This document shows, piece by piece, positions 19,647 through 30,623 of a stretch of DNA of 64,000 nt. Source of the stretch: Cyclobacteriaceae bacterium (GTDB lineage: Bacteria; Bacteroidota; Bacteroidia; Cytophagales; Cyclobacteriaceae); contig JAEUUC010000006.1 in NCBI GenBank assembly GCA_016787665.1, positions 62,001 to 126,000 on the forward strand, in the 5' to 3' direction. The first letter of the stretch is position 1. Each line of letters begins with the position of its first letter. The notes under the pieces are model-generated. The model saw only the letters and a list, made by a program, of their open reading frames with translations, ran no database searches and had not been told where the DNA came from. A program made the position numbers and the translations under genes.

Positions 19647-19676
19647 GCAAAGGCGGCTGAGTACGGCCGCCTTTGC
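19647..19676 (+). terminator. terminator hairpin after M14 peptidase
   Basis: Perfect inverted repeat GCAAAGGCGGC (19647-19657) / GCCGCCTTTGC (19666-19676), 9 bp past the stop codon. The T tract after it is short. Confidence 0.6.
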
Positions 19677-19677
19677 T

Positions 19678-19685
19678 TACCTTTG
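19678..19685 (+). promoter_or_regulatory. -7 element for the downstream protein of unknown function
   Basis: TACCTTTG matches TAnnTTTG exactly and starts one base after the terminator hairpin. It is 16 bp before the TTG start, so the leader would be only a few bases long. No -33 TTG is evident. Confidence 0.5.
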
Positions 19686-19701
19686 TAAAACCCCCGGCAG
19701 C

Positions 19702-20205
19702 TTGGTAAGAAAATTCTTCCCGCTGGATAAGAACTACCTGCTTGAGCAGGCGCAAATTGCCTTGCACGACCCGCTGCTGCTTCAACTGGTTGACTCGGCC
19801 CGAAAAACCTATGTGCAAGCGCAAAACCCGCTGGGGTTGAACGATGCGTTCAGCGAAAAAATTCTCCTCTACGAGGTACACAATTTGAAGCCCCTATCGG
19901 CTTTCTATTATAACCTGGCGGGTATCTACCGCTACAAGTTTGGCGACAATCAATTGGGCTTCTTATGGAACGGTGCCGACCACGCGGAACATTACCGGCA
20001 GGAATGGAGTACCACGTTTGCCGATTGGTGCACCCGGCTTTGTCACCACCCGCAATTCGTTCAGGCCGTCTTAGACCTCACCGTATTCCTGCCGCAAAAC
20101 CGGCAGGCCCACCTGGCCGAAAACCGGATGAACGCCATAATGCTCAACTTGTTTGAAGTCAAAATGCACAAGCAAAAAGGCATTGTGGCGATGAGGGTTG
20201 CCTAA
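19702..20205 (+). CDS. conserved-looking protein of unknown function
   Basis: A 167-residue cytoplasmic protein that I do not recognise. It has no signal peptide, membrane segment or cysteine metal motif. It is rich in aromatic residues and histidines (LAGIYRYKFGDNQLGFLWNGADHAEHYRQEW region around 80-110, then CTRLCHHPQF), and looks mostly helical. No ATG is available near the start: TTG at 19702 is the first plausible initiator, and the promoter-like TACCTTTG 16 bp upstream supports it. Codon use is like that of the neighbours. It precedes the GltB-like FMN gene by 60 bp, which has its own promoter-like site, so co-function is not implied. Confidence 0.7.
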   Translation: MVRKFFPLDKNYLLEQAQIALHDPLLLQLVDSARKTYVQAQNPLGLNDAFSEKILLYEVHNLKPLSAFYYNLAGIYRYKFGDNQLGFLWNGADHAEHYRQEWSTTFADWCTRLCHHPQFVQAVLDLTVFLPQNRQAHLAENRMNAIMLNLFEVKMHKQKGIVAMRVA

Positions 20206-20229
20206 CCCCTGCCCGCCTTGTTGCGTCCC

Positions 20230-20237
20230 TACTTTTG
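20230..20237 (+). promoter_or_regulatory. -7 element for GltB-like gene
   Basis: TACTTTTG matches TAnnTTTG and lies 28 bp before the ATG at 20266. No -33 TTG is seen at the normal distance. Confidence 0.5.
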
Positions 20238-20265
20238 TTATATTTGAAAGCTAACCTGCTTACCT

Positions 20266-21861
20266 ATGCGTAAAATGTTTGTCATCGGCAGTATTGCTGT
20301 AACCGTTCTCTTGCTGATCTGGTCCTATTTCTGGACCGATGTCCTGCTTCTGTTCATCATCGTCATTCCGGTCATCATCATCGGCATCCAGGACATGGTA
20401 CAAACGCGTCAGTCCATCAGGCGAAATTTCCCGGTGGCCGGCCGTTTACGCTACGTATTTGAAGACCTACGACCCAAGATTCAGCAATATTTTGTTGAGA
20501 ATGATACCGATGGCGCGCCCATCAACCGGAACGAGCGTAATGTCATCTACCAGCGCGCCAAAAAACAAATCGATACCATACCGTTCGGCACCCAGCTGGA
20601 TGTTTATGCCGAGGGCTATGAGTGGATCACCCATAGCATTGTGCCGAAGGACTTTCACAAGATGGACCATCACCCGCGCATCCGTTTTGGCGGCCGAGAA
20701 TGCACCCAACCGTATGACATGAGTGTACTGAATGTGTCTGCGATGAGCTTTGGCTCGTTAAGCAAAAATGCCGTGCTGGCTTTGAACGCGGGCGCCAAGA
20801 TTGGTGGGTTTGCGCACAACACCGGTGAGGGTGGGTTGAGCCCCTACCACCTCGAACCCGGGGGCGATGTGATCTGGCAGATTGGCACCGGCTATTTTGG
20901 CGCGCGCACGGAAGACGGAAACTTTTCCGATGATGCCTTTCAGAAAAACGCAACACGCGCCAGTGTAAAGATGATCGAAATCAAGCTGTCGCAAGGCGCG
21001 AAGCCGGGTCATGGGGGCATTCTGCCGGCCAAAAAGAATACACCTGAAATTGCGGCTATTCGCCTGGTGAAGCCGGGAACCACGGTGTTCTCTCCTCCTT
21101 TTCACAGCGCCTTCAGCACCCCGATTGAGTTACTGCAGTTTGTGCAGAAGCTGCGAAAACTATCGGGTGGCAAGCCCGTGGGCTTCAAACTTTGTGTCGG
21201 TCGCAAAAGCGAGTTTCTTTCCATCTGCAAGGCCATGGTGCAACTGGGCATCTACCCGGACTTCATCACGGTGGATGGTGGCGAGGGCGGCACGGGTGCG
21301 GCACCCCCCGAGTTCACCAACTTTGTTGGCATGCCATTACTGGATGCTCTCGCTTTTGTGGACAACGCGCTGCGCGGGTTCGGCATCCGGCAGGAAATGA
21401 AACTGATCGCCTCCGGAAAAATACTCACCGGCTTTCACATGGTGCGGGCCATGGCGCTGGGCGCAGATACATGTAATAGTGCGCGTGCGATGATGATGGC
21501 CCTGGGATGTATTCAGGCGTTGGAGTGCAACAAAAACACATGCCCGACTGGCGTGGCTACCCAGGACCCTTACTTCATGAAAGGCCTGGTGGTGGAAGAC
21601 AAAAAAGTGCGCGTGGCCAACTATCACAAGAACACGGTAGAGAGTTTTGTGGAACTACTGGGCGCCAGCGGCATTGGTCACCCGGATGAAATTAACCGCA
21701 CCCACGTCTACCGCAGAGTATTTATGAACCTGGTAAAAACCTACGAAGAAATTTACCCGACCATCCCCGAAGGGTGCCTGCTGGACGGTGGCGATGTGCC
21801 TTTTGATTATGAAGAATATATGAAAAGGGCTTCCGCACAGTCATTTGAAGTGACAGCGTAA
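20266..21861 (+). CDS. membrane-anchored FMN-binding glutamate synthase-like protein
   Basis: A 531-residue protein with two hydrophobic segments at the N-terminus (about 4-45) followed by a glutamate-synthase (GltB central) alpha/beta-barrel. Signatures are MSFGSLSKNAVLALN, the FMN-contacting HNTGEGGLSPYH, KPGHGGILP, VDGGEGGTGAAP, and a cysteine set CIQALECNKNTCPTG of the kind that binds the 3Fe-4S cluster of GltB. It lacks the glutaminase and C-terminal domains of real glutamate synthase, so it is the stand-alone family often annotated as FMN-binding glutamate synthase family protein. The natural reaction is not established. It is likely transcribed alone from the site at 20230. Confidence 0.85.
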   Translation: MRKMFVIGSIAVTVLLLIWSYFWTDVLLLFIIVIPVIIIGIQDMVQTRQSIRRNFPVAGRLRYVFEDLRPKIQQYFVENDTDGAPINRNERNVIYQRAKKQIDTIPFGTQLDVYAEGYEWITHSIVPKDFHKMDHHPRIRFGGRECTQPYDMSVLNVSAMSFGSLSKNAVLALNAGAKIGGFAHNTGEGGLSPYHLEPGGDVIWQIGTGYFGARTEDGNFSDDAFQKNATRASVKMIEIKLSQGAKPGHGGILPAKKNTPEIAAIRLVKPGTTVFSPPFHSAFSTPIELLQFVQKLRKLSGGKPVGFKLCVGRKSEFLSICKAMVQLGIYPDFITVDGGEGGTGAAPPEFTNFVGMPLLDALAFVDNALRGFGIRQEMKLIASGKILTGFHMVRAMALGADTCNSARAMMMALGCIQALECNKNTCPTGVATQDPYFMKGLVVEDKKVRVANYHKNTVESFVELLGASGIGHPDEINRTHVYRRVFMNLVKTYEEIYPTIPEGCLLDGGDVPFDYEEYMKRASAQSFEVTA

Positions 21862-21919
21862 GTCAAGAACCAGAACCCACTATTCAGGCCGGTTATTAGC
21901 TATCGGTGCCGGGATTGCC

Positions 21920-21990
21920 TACCTTTGCAGTTCAAGTTGCTGAATTCACCTGTTTAGGGGCAATTTTTTAATTTTTACCGGGGCTCCGGT
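21920..21990 (+). promoter_or_regulatory. rhlE promoter element and hairpin-bearing leader
   Basis: TACCTTTG at 21920-21927 is a perfect -7 element, 99 bp before the rhlE ATG. The leader then holds an AT-rich stretch and a hairpin ACCGG (21977-21981) / CCGGT (21986-21990) followed directly by a T run, which looks like an intrinsic terminator placed ahead of the coding sequence. A -33 TTG is not clear (TTA at 21896). Confidence 0.45.
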
Positions 21991-22025
21991 TTTTGAATTC
22001 TTCCTCGCCCCACCACATTTTAACC

Positions 22026-23327
22026 ATGTTATTCGACCAATTACAGCTCATTGAGCCGCTATTGCGCGCTCTTCAAGCCGAGGGTTACACCCGGCCAACA
22101 CCTGTGCAGCAACAGGCTATCCCTCCCTTGTTACAGCGAAAAGATCTGCTCGCCTGCGCCCAAACCGGCACGGGGAAAACAGCTGCTTTCTCGTTGCCTA
22201 TCTTACAACTCCTTCATCAGGATGAACTCTTCCAAAAAGGACCGGATGGAATCAAAGCGCTCATCCTCACGCCCACCCGCGAGTTGGCGATTCAGATTGG
22301 GGAAAGCATCGCCACCTATGGAAAATACTTGCGCTTGCGCCACACCGTCATCTTTGGCGGAGTGGGCCAAAAGCCACAGACCGATGCGCTGCGCAGCGGT
22401 GTGGATATTCTGGTGGCCACGCCCGGCCGCCTGCTCGACTTAATGGATCAACGGTTTGTGCACCTGCAGCACATCAAGTTCTTTGTCCTGGATGAAGCCG
22501 ATCGAATGCTCGATATGGGGTTCATTCATGATGTGAAAAAGGTGATCGCCCGGTTGCCGCAAAAACGTCAAACCTTGTTTTTCTCGGCCACCATGCCACC
22601 GGAAATCGCGAAACTGGCCGCTTCAATCTTGACCAACCCGGTTACCGTTCAGGTCACTCCGGTGTCGTCTACGGTTAATACCATTCAACAGTCCGTGTAT
22701 TTTGTGGCCAAATCGGACAAACGAAAATTGCTTCACCATCTGCTGGAGGATCGCTCCATCAACAGTGCCCTGGTGTTTACACGCACCAAGCATGGGGCAG
22801 ACAAAGTTGCCAAGGATCTAAACCGATCCGGCATACGGGCAGAAGCCATACACGGAAACAAATCGCAGTCGTCCCGACAGTTGGCGCTTTCGAACTTCAA
22901 GGGTCGTAAAACCCGCGTGTTGGTAGCCACCGACATTGCTGCCCGCGGCATTGATATTGACGAACTTTCGCACGTGTTCAACTTTGAATTGCCGAATGTT
23001 CCGGAAACCTATGTGCACCGTATTGGACGCACGGGGCGGGCGGGCGCATCGGGCATTTCCATTTCATTTTGCGATGAGGAGGAAAAGGAATATCTGCACG
23101 ATATTCAGAAGCTGATTGGCAAAGTGCTGCCGGTGGTCACGGATCATCCACACGTACTGGTGCGGGATGGCATGCCCAAGCCGCCTGCCCAGCCGCGGAC
23201 TTCGCCCACGGAACGCAAACGCTTTCAGCCCAAACGCCAGTCCCAGTTTTCATCTCGCAGGCCATCGTCCCCAAACAAGGGTTCGGCCTTGCGCTGGGGT
23301 AGCGAGAGTCGAGAAAACAATTACTAG
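22026..23327 (+). CDS. rhlE: DEAD-box ATP-dependent RNA helicase RhlE
   Basis: A 433-residue ATP-dependent RNA helicase that remodels RNA duplexes in ribosome assembly and decay. All DEAD-box motifs are present: Q motif [11 protein letters not shown], motif I AQTGTGKT, Ia [27 protein letters not shown], and [15 protein letters not shown] / [13 protein letters not shown] basic, low-complexity tail (about 375-433) is typical of RhlE. The ATG at 22026 gives the standard [16 protein letters not shown] opening; an ATG in frame 33 bp upstream is less likely. The leader carries a terminator-like hairpin. It converges on eno across a repeat element. Confidence 0.94.
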   Translation: MLFDQLQLIEPLLRALQAEGYTRPTPVQQQAIPPLLQRKDLLACAQTGTGKTAAFSLPILQLLHQDELFQKGPDGIKALILTPTRELAIQIGESIATYGKYLRLRHTVIFGGVGQKPQTDALRSGVDILVATPGRLLDLMDQRFVHLQHIKFFVLDEADRMLDMGFIHDVKKVIARLPQKRQTLFFSATMPPEIAKLAASILTNPVTVQVTPVSSTVNTIQQSVYFVAKSDKRKLLHHLLEDRSINSALVFTRTKHGADKVAKDLNRSGIRAEAIHGNKSQSSRQLALSNFKGRKTRVLVATDIAARGIDIDELSHVFNFELPNVPETYVHRIGRTGRAGASGISISFCDEEEKEYLHDIQKLIGKVLPVVTDHPHVLVRDGMPKPPAQPRTSPTERKRFQPKRQSQFSSRRPSSPNKGSALRWGSESRENNY

Positions 23328-23463
23328 AAGCCATCTCAAAAAACACTTCATCATGTCAGGTTGAGTCCGACTTTGATCGGACTGTCGAAACCGGGTTTCA
23401 GTACCGAATAGCCTTCGACAAGCTCAGGCTGACAATTGAAAATTGATTTTTGAGATCGCTTCT
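23326..23463 (+). repeat. REP-like palindromic intergenic element
   Basis: A 138-bp nested inverted repeat. Outer arms 23326-23343 and 23446-23463 pair at 16-17 of 18 positions. Inner arms TGTCAGGTTGAG (23354-23365) and CTCAGGCTGACA (23423-23434) pair at 10 of 12. Between them lie hairpins GTCCGA/TCGGAC and GAAAC/GTTTC. The text TTCGACAAGCTCAGGCTGACA-like half is a form that I know recurs between genes in many Bacteroidota genomes. It occupies most of the gap between convergent rhlE and eno. Confidence 0.7.
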
Positions 23464-23470
23464 AAATAAA

Positions 23471-23500
23471 AAAAGCCGGCTTATCACCGGCTTTTCTTTT
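23471..23500 (-). terminator. bidirectional terminator between eno and rhlE
   Basis: AAAAGCCGG (23471-23479) / CCGGCTTTT (23487-23495), with A and T tracts on the two sides. It lies 21 bp past the eno stop and can also stop rhlE transcription. Confidence 0.8.
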
Positions 23501-23520
23501 TCGAACACTTCCTGGCTATA

Positions 23521-25224
<1,704 letters not shown>

Positions 25225-25236
25225 AAATCCCAAGTT

Positions 25237-26346
25237 TCAAACTGTCACTCCTACCTTATTGCTCTCCTGTACCATAGTAACAAACTGATCAAACAAATAC
25301 CGGGAGTCATGCGGACCTGGTGATGCCTCCGGGTGATACTGAACGGAAAACGCAGGCTTATCCTTCCTCCGGATGCCCATAATGGTATTGTCGTTCAAGT
25401 GCAAGTGGGTCACTTCGACATGGGGAAATTTACCAGCTTCGAACTCTTTTACCGCAAAGCCGTGATTCTGCGAGGTCATTTCGCCCAACCCGGAAATACA
25501 ATTCTTCACCGGGTGATTAAGACCCCGATGGCCGTGGTGCATTTTATAGGTAGACAGGCCGCTCGCCAGGGCAAGTATCTGGTGCCCCAGGCAAATGCCG
25601 AACAACGGGCGGTTTGCATTCAGAATTTCCTTTACGGTTTCCACTGCGTACGGCATCACCGCGGGGTCACCGGGGCCATTGGAAATAAAATAGCCGTGAG
25701 GCTGCCATTCTTCCATTTTGGCAAAACGGGTTTTGGCCGGAAACACCTTGACGCAACAACCGCGTTGCGTCAGGCTTCGCAGGATGTTCGTCTTGATACC
25801 GAGATCAAGCGCTGCGATACGCAGGGCGGATCCCGGGTCGCCCACCAGATAGGGTTCGCGTGTGCTCACCTGCGAAGACAGCTCGAGACCATCCATAGAG
25901 GGCACTTTGTTGAGTTCAGCCTTAAGTTGCTCGGGGCTTAATACCGAGGAGATGATCGCATTCATGGCGCCTGAATCACGGATGTGGCGCACCAGCATGC
26001 GGGTGTCCACATCGGTGATCCCCACCACACCGTGTTTCTCCAAATATTGTTGCAGACTCTCGCGGGCCGTCTTCCGGCTGAACTCCTCCGAGAATTCATT
26101 CACCACAATTCCGCTAATGGTTGGCTTGGCACTCTCCTGCTCCTCGTCCACCGTGCCGTAATTGCCAATATGGGCGGTGGTGTTCACGATGATCTGGCCC
26201 GTGTACGAAGGGTCGGTATAAATCTCCTGGTAGCCGGTCATGCCGGTATTGAAGCAGATTTCACCTCCCGAGGTGCCGATCTTGCCAATGGCCGTTCCTT
26301 CCACGAGAAGTCCATCGGCCAGTAATAGGTAAGCTTTTGCGCTCAA
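25237..26346 (-). CDS. carA: carbamoyl-phosphate synthase small subunit
   Basis: Glutaminase subunit (369 residues) that releases ammonia from glutamine for carbamoyl phosphate, feeding pyrimidine and arginine synthesis. The N-terminal CPSase_sm domain has FNTGMTGYQEIYTDPSYTGQ, and the class I amidotransferase half has the nucleophile in FGICLGHQILALASG and the His-Glu pair in VQYHPEASPGPHDS. The start is a TTG at 26346: a stop codon (26364-26366) lies just upstream in frame and no ATG or GTG fits. carB is not adjacent. A -7 element is at 26367-26374. The downstream neighbour is the four-helix-bundle gene. Confidence 0.96.
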   Translation of the reverse strand: MSAKAYLLLADGLLVEGTAIGKIGTSGGEICFNTGMTGYQEIYTDPSYTGQIIVNTTAHIGNYGTVDEEQESAKPTISGIVVNEFSEEFSRKTARESLQQYLEKHGVVGITDVDTRMLVRHIRDSGAMNAIISSVLSPEQLKAELNKVPSMDGLELSSQVSTREPYLVGDPGSALRIAALDLGIKTNILRSLTQRGCCVKVFPAKTRFAKMEEWQPHGYFISNGPGDPAVMPYAVETVKEILNANRPLFGICLGHQILALASGLSTYKMHHGHRGLNHPVKNCISGLGEMTSQNHGFAVKEFEAGKFPHVEVTHLHLNDNTIMGIRRKDKPAFSVQYHPEASPGPHDSRYLFDQFVTMVQESNKVGVTV

Positions 26347-26366
26347 GCGAGTAGTGGTTAGTCAGG

Positions 26367-26374
26367 CAAAAATA
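26367..26374 (-). promoter_or_regulatory. -7 element for carA
   Basis: TATTTTTG on the minus strand matches TAnnTTTG, 20 bp before the TTG start of carA. It sits inside the 168-bp gap after the ribosomal operon. No matching -33 TTG is seen. Confidence 0.5.
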
Positions 26375-26454
26375 GACTCTTTCCGTAAGTTTATGTTACC
26401 CCCGGGCGTTGCAATTTCGGTACCCTGCCCAGTTGGGGGTCTAAAATCGATCTG

Positions 26455-26493
26455 GCAAAAACAAAAAAGGGATTGAACCATGTCCAATCCCTT
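26455..26493 (-). terminator. terminator of the ribosomal protein operon
   Basis: Perfect 9-bp stem AAGGGATTG (26467-26475) / CAATCCCTT (26485-26493) with a 9-nt loop. On the minus strand the stem is followed by TTTTTTGTTTTT. It begins 21 bp past the rplQ stop. Confidence 0.9.
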
Positions 26494-26514
26494 CGTTTGA
26501 GTTCGCGTAGCCAC

Positions 26515-27039
26515 TTATTCTTTCTTCTTAGAAGATTTTTTGGCCTTTTTAGGCTTTTCCTCGGCTGCCGCTTGCGGCTCGGCAGTGGGGGCCTCAGCCG
26601 CACCCTCAGCCTTTTTGCCACCCTTGCGGCTTCTGCGGGTCTTGCCCTTTTTCGCGGAGTCGTCCTTCTTGTAGATCTCGTTGAAATCGACCAATTCCAT
26701 AAGACACATTTCGGCATTATCGCCCAAGCGGGTATCACCCAACTTAATAATCCGGGTGTAGCCACCGGCACGTTCGGCCGTACGGCCCGCCACCTCGCCA
26801 AACAATGCTTTGATACCTTCCTTGTTTTGAAGATACGAAAACACGGTTCTGCGGGAGTGCTGAGAATCCGTCTTGGCTTTGGTAATCAACGGCTCCACGT
26901 ACTTGCGCAAGGCTTTGGCCTTGGCCACCGTAGTGGTAATTCGCTTATTGATCAACAGGGAATTCGCCATGTTCGAGAGCAACGCATCGCGGTGCGACTT
27001 GTTGCGACCCAGGTGATTATCTTTCTTACCGTGTCTCAT
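26515..27039 (-). CDS. rplQ: 50S ribosomal protein L17
   Basis: L17 of the large subunit, near the exit-tunnel side. The conserved N-terminal core ([20 protein letters not shown], then [20 protein letters not shown]) covers about 120 residues. The remaining 50 are a low-complexity tail of Lys, Ala and Glu ending in KKSSKKKE, longer than the E. coli protein (127) but usual for Bacteroidota. The ATG overlaps the rpoA stop by one base (TAATG). It is the last gene of the operon and is followed by a strong terminator. Confidence 0.97.
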   Translation of the reverse strand: MRHGKKDNHLGRNKSHRDALLSNMANSLLINKRITTTVAKAKALRKYVEPLITKAKTDSQHSRRTVFSYLQNKEGIKALFGEVAGRTAERAGGYTRIIKLGDTRLGDNAEMCLMELVDFNEIYKKDDSAKKGKTRRSRKGGKKAEGAAEAPTAEPQAAAEEKPKKAKKSSKKKE

Positions 27040-28028
27040 TAGTCTTCGTCCAGTTTATATTTTGACAAGTCCATGCCGAACGTGAGGCTCTTCTCGGCAA
27101 CCAGTTGTTCCAATTCAGCTAGGGATTTCTTTCCGAAGTTGCGGAACTTCATCATATCGCTGATTTCCAATTGTACCAAATCGCCCAGGGTCTTCACGTC
27201 AGCGGCTTTCAGGCAGTTGTACGCACGTACTGAAAGGTCGAGATCATGCAGCGGAGTCTTCAACAACTTGCGCATGTGCAGCAACTCTTCATCTACCTGC
27301 TCCACTTCGCTATCGGCTCCGGTTTCCAGTTCAATCGACTTATCCGAGAACAGGCGGAAGTGCTGAATCAGAATGAAAGCGGCACCCTCGAGTGCTTTTT
27401 CGGGATGAATTGAACCATCCGTCTCAATGTCGATCAACAACTTCTCGTAGTCAGTCTTTTGTTCCACGCGGGTATTCTCCACGCTGTACTTCACGTTCTT
27501 TACCGGGGTGAAGATGGCGTCAATAGGAATGAATCCGAAAACTTGCTCGTTGGGTTTGTTTTCTTCAGCGGGCAGGTAACCGCGACCTTTCTCAATGGTC
27601 AGCTCGATTTCAAAGTGAGCCGACTCATCCAGATTGCAGATGACGTGATCCGGGTTCAGGATTTCAAACGCAGACGTAAACTTGGCAATATCGCCAGCCT
27701 TGAACTGCTTCTGCTTCTTGATGTTAACGTTGATTTTGCTGTCAAATCCGTCCGACACCTTCCGAAAACGAACCTGCTTGAGGTTCAAAATGATTTCCGC
27801 AACATCCTCCACAACGCCTTCGATGGTGGAGAATTCGTGCAACACACCGGGAATTTTGATACCGGTGATGGCATACCCTTCCAGGGAGGACAACAGAATT
27901 CTGCGCAGCGCATTTCCGATGGTCACTCCATATCCTTTTTCCAGCGGTTTGAAGGTAAAGAAACCGTGAAAATCATCGGCCTTCTCCATCACAACCTTAT
28001 CTGGCATTTGGAATGCTAATATTGACAT
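27039..28028 (-). CDS. rpoA: RNA polymerase alpha subunit
   Basis: Alpha subunit (329 residues) that nucleates RNA polymerase assembly. The N-terminal dimerisation domain has [22 protein letters not shown] and the [21 protein letters not shown] block. The C-terminal helix-hairpin-helix domain (about 250-320), which contacts upstream DNA and activators, is complete with [20 protein letters not shown] and [12 protein letters not shown]. It follows rpsD by 54 bp and overlaps rplQ by one base, the usual alpha-operon order. Confidence 0.98.
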   Translation of the reverse strand: MSILAFQMPDKVVMEKADDFHGFFTFKPLEKGYGVTIGNALRRILLSSLEGYAITGIKIPGVLHEFSTIEGVVEDVAEIILNLKQVRFRKVSDGFDSKINVNIKKQKQFKAGDIAKFTSAFEILNPDHVICNLDESAHFEIELTIEKGRGYLPAEENKPNEQVFGFIPIDAIFTPVKNVKYSVENTRVEQKTDYEKLLIDIETDGSIHPEKALEGAAFILIQHFRLFSDKSIELETGADSEVEQVDEELLHMRKLLKTPLHDLDLSVRAYNCLKAADVKTLGDLVQLEISDMMKFRNFGKKSLAELEQLVAEKSLTFGMDLSKYKLDED

Positions 28029-28082
28029 ATGCGTTTGTTTACGGGTTACTTCAATTTTTCTAGTCCGATCAGGAACAACCGA

Positions 28083-28688
28083 TTACTTCGAGTACAATTC
28101 GACAATCAACTGTTCGTTGATGTTCTCCGGAATATCCTGACGTGGGGGCAGGGTAATAATCTTACCGACCATTTCACTTCCATCCCACTCCAGCCAATTG
28201 TACTTCTTAGCACCCTGAATCGACAGGCTGCTGGTGATGGACTCCAATGACTTTGACTTTTCGCGCACACCGATTTGATCACCGGCACGCAGCGTGTAAG
28301 ACGGAATGTTCACGACCTCACCATTTACGGTGATGTGCTTATGCACCACCAACTGGCGGGCAGCCCTGCGGGTGGGGGCAATGCCGAGGCGGTAAACGGT
28401 GTTGTCCAGGCGAGCTTCCAGCATTTGCAGCAACACTTCGCCTGTTACGCCTTTCTTGCGTGAGGCTTTGTCAAAAATGCCGGCAAACTGGCGCTCCAGT
28501 ACACCGTAAATGTACTTGGCCTTTTGTTTCTCGGCCAACTGCGTGGCATATTCAGAGAGCTTACGCTTCTTGCCTTTGCCATGCTGGCCGGGCGCATAAT
28601 TTTTCTTTTGCAGCGCCTTATTCTCGCCCATCACGGGCTCACTGAAGCGTCTGCTGATTCGTACTTTGGGACCGATGTATCGTGCCAT
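28083..28688 (-). CDS. rpsD: 30S ribosomal protein S4
   Basis: Primary 16S rRNA-binding protein of the small subunit, 201 residues. The S4 RNA-binding domain (about 90-155) has [20 protein letters not shown] and [20 protein letters not shown]. The N-terminus [15 protein letters not shown] lacks the zinc-binding cysteine knuckle found in some S4 proteins. In E. coli S4 represses the alpha operon; no such site could be identified here. Gap to rpsK is 24 bp and to rpoA 54 bp. Confidence 0.97.
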   Translation of the reverse strand: MARYIGPKVRISRRFSEPVMGENKALQKKNYAPGQHGKGKKRKLSEYATQLAEKQKAKYIYGVLERQFAGIFDKASRKKGVTGEVLLQMLEARLDNTVYRLGIAPTRRAARQLVVHKHITVNGEVVNIPSYTLRAGDQIGVREKSKSLESITSSLSIQGAKKYNWLEWDGSEMVGKIITLPPRQDIPENINEQLIVELYSK

Positions 28689-28712
28689 GTTCTCGTAGCG
28701 TTCTTAATTCGA

Positions 28713-29114
28713 TTATACACGTCTTGCTTTAGGAGGGCGGCAGCCGTTATGGGGCAGCGGGGTCACATCACGAATCATCGTGATTTCAATACCGGCCGCC
28801 TGAACCGTACGGATGGCTGACTCGCGGCCAGCACCCGGGCCTTTCACAAAAACTTCCGCTTTGCGCACGCCCAGTTCAAAGGCTTTCGAGGCACACTCCT
28901 GAGCAGCCATTTGAGCGGCATAGGGGGTGTTCTTCTTCGATCCTTTGAAACCCATTTTACCAGCCGATGCCCAGCTCACCACCTGACCGGTAGAGTTGGT
29001 CACGGAGATGATGATGTTGTTGAACGTAGCCCGGATATGAACCTGGCCTACGGCTTCGACATGCACCGTCCGCTTTTTGGCTTTTTCGGTTTTCTTCTCA
29101 ACAGGAGCTGCCAT
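28713..29114 (-). CDS. rpsK: 30S ribosomal protein S11
   Basis: S11 of the small-subunit platform, 133 residues. It shows the conserved [36 protein letters not shown], the [17 protein letters not shown] turn and the C-terminal [13 protein letters not shown]. The N-terminus carries a lysine-rich extension of about 18 residues ([16 protein letters not shown]). It sits 9 bp after rpsM and 24 bp before rpsD. Confidence 0.97.
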   Translation of the reverse strand: MAAPVEKKTEKAKKRTVHVEAVGQVHIRATFNNIIISVTNSTGQVVSWASAGKMGFKGSKKNTPYAAQMAAQECASKAFELGVRKAEVFVKGPGAGRESAIRTVQAAGIEITMIRDVTPLPHNGCRPPKARRV

Positions 29115-29123
29115 AATTATCTG

Positions 29124-29504
29124 TTATCCTTTAGTTGCTTTCTTCTTATTCGCTACCGTCTTGCGCTTTCCTTTTCGGGTACGCGCATTGTTCTTGGTCG
29201 TTTGGCCACGCACGGGCAAGCCCTTGCGATGGCGCAGGCCGCGGTAGCAGCCAATGTCCATCAATCGCTTGATGCTCAGTTGCACCTCAGAGCGCAATGC
29301 ACCTTCGATGCGGAACTTCTCCGCAATGATGGAACGGATGGCATTTGACTCTTCGTCATTCCAATCCTTAACTTTTTTGTCCCAGCTAACACCGGCTGTG
29401 GAGAGAATAAACTGAGCTCTCTTCCGGCCAATGCCGTAGATGTAGGTGAGACCAATCTCGCCTCTCTTGTTGTCTGGAATATCAACGCCCGCAATACGTG
29501 CCAT
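29124..29504 (-). CDS. rpsM: 30S ribosomal protein S13
   Basis: S13 of the small-subunit head, involved in contacts with P-site tRNA and the large subunit. 126 residues with the helix-two-turn-helix region [17 protein letters not shown] and the C-terminal rRNA-binding tail [14 protein letters not shown] followed by a highly basic end. It begins 3 bp after the stop of rpmJ, as in other Bacteroidota. Confidence 0.97.
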   Translation of the reverse strand: MARIAGVDIPDNKRGEIGLTYIYGIGRKRAQFILSTAGVSWDKKVKDWNDEESNAIRSIIAEKFRIEGALRSEVQLSIKRLMDIGCYRGLRHRKGLPVRGQTTKNNARTRKGKRKTVANKKKATKG

Positions 29505-29507
29505 ATA

Positions 29508-29624
29508 TTATCCTTGTCTTTGTTTGTAACGAGGGTTCTTCTTGTTAATAACGTACAACTTGCCGTTGCGCCTGATGATCTTACAATCCGCGCTACGCTT
29601 CTTGATGGATGCCCGTACCTTCAT
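29508..29624 (-). CDS. rpmJ: 50S ribosomal protein L36, zinc-free form
   Basis: A 38-residue ribosomal protein read from the minus strand: it begins [15 protein letters not shown] and ends [12 protein letters not shown]. It fills the gap between infA (1 bp away) and rpsM (3 bp away) exactly. Of the four zinc ligands of the classic form (three Cys and one His) only one Cys remains, so this is the zinc-independent variant. Its position and termini make the identification secure. Confidence 0.96.
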   Translation of the reverse strand: MKVRASIKKRSADCKIIRRNGKLYVINKKNPRYKQRQG

Positions 29625-29625
29625 T

Positions 29626-29844
29626 TTACTTGTATCTAAACGTTATCCTACCTTTTGTCAAATCATAGGGTGACATTTCCAGTTTCACCCGGTCGCCCGG
29701 CAACAGACGGATGTAGTGCATCCGCATTTTACCGGAAATGTGCGCCAGTACTTCGTGACCGTTTTCCAATTGCACCCGAAACATGGCATTGGAAAGGGCC
29801 TCGAGAATGGTACCGTCTTGTTCTATCGACTTTTGTTTCGCCAT
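29626..29844 (-). CDS. infA: translation initiation factor IF-1
   Basis: 72-residue single S1/OB-fold domain that binds the ribosomal A site during initiation. Sequence is standard: [38 protein letters not shown] and [20 protein letters not shown]. The first 22 bp overlap the end of map, the largest overlap in the operon, so translation of the two is probably coupled. rpmJ follows after one base. Confidence 0.98.
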   Translation of the reverse strand: MAKQKSIEQDGTILEALSNAMFRVQLENGHEVLAHISGKMRMHYIRLLPGDRVKLEMSPYDLTKGRITFRYK

Positions 29845-30617
29845 TTATATGTATAACTACTTTCGATATACTCGTGCGTGGTGAGGATTTCTGTCGAATC
29901 AGCAAAAATCGCCACGGTATGTTCAAAGTGTGCCGAGGGTTTGTTATCGGCCGTGCGGATGGTCCACCCATCGCGCTCGGCTACTACCCGTCTGGTTCCC
30001 ATATTGATCATCGGCTCTATGGCGATAACCATTCCGGGCACCAGCTTTACCCCCTTGCCGCGCTTTCCATAGTTCGGCACTTCCGGATCTTCATGAAGAC
30101 TTTTGCCCAGCCCGTGCCCTACTAATTCGCGCACTACGCCATAGCCAAACTTCTCCACGTAGGACTGAACGGCAAACCCGATATCGCCCGTGCGGTTGCC
30201 TGCTTTCGCTTGATCAATTCCCAGATAAAGAGAATCCATCGTGCGTTCAAGCAACTGCAGAACTTCCGGCCGCGCACCCGGCAACGGGTACGTATAAGCC
30301 GAATCGGTATGCAAGCCCTCATATTGAACTCCGCAATCCACCGATACAATGTCACCTTCCTTCAGCACATACTCACCCGGAAATCCGTGCACCACCTGGT
30401 CATTGACCGAGATGCAAAGCGCAAACGGAAATCCTCCAAACCCGATGAAGGAGGGCACACCTTTGTGATCGCGAATAAACTCGTCTGCCACCCGATTCAG
30501 TTCTTTCGTTTTCACTCCCGGGGCTACCCGTTTCGCTACTTCCGCGTGTGCCTTACCCAAAATCTGGGCTCCTGCACGCATGACCTGAATGTCGTCTGGC
30601 GTCTTCAGCTTAATCAT
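29823..30617 (-). CDS. map: methionine aminopeptidase, type I
   Basis: Removes the initiator methionine from new proteins. The 264-residue protein has all five metal ligands in their usual blocks: the Asp pair in [20 protein letters not shown], His in [19 protein letters not shown], Glu in [11 protein letters not shown] and the last Glu in HFEHTVAIF. It lacks an SH3-like N-terminal extension. Position between secY and infA is standard; adk, often present here in other phyla, is absent. The stop lies inside infA. Confidence 0.97.
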   Translation of the reverse strand: MIKLKTPDDIQVMRAGAQILGKAHAEVAKRVAPGVKTKELNRVADEFIRDHKGVPSFIGFGGFPFALCISVNDQVVHGFPGEYVLKEGDIVSVDCGVQYEGLHTDSAYTYPLPGARPEVLQLLERTMDSLYLGIDQAKAGNRTGDIGFAVQSYVEKFGYGVVRELVGHGLGKSLHEDPEVPNYGKRGKGVKLVPGMVIAIEPMINMGTRRVVAERDGWTIRTADNKPSAHFEHTVAIFADSTEILTTHEYIESSYTYKWRNKSR

Positions 30618-30623
30618 TCAATC

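Noticed and set aside
19177..19881. A 234-codon open frame on the minus strand
   Set aside because: Antisense to the end of the M14 peptidase and the next gene; composition follows the codon positions of the opposite strand, and the terminator hairpin lies inside it.
26391..26801. A minus-strand frame overlapping rplQ and its terminator
   Set aside because: Runs through the terminator hairpin and is an Arg-rich out-of-frame reading of the L17 tail.
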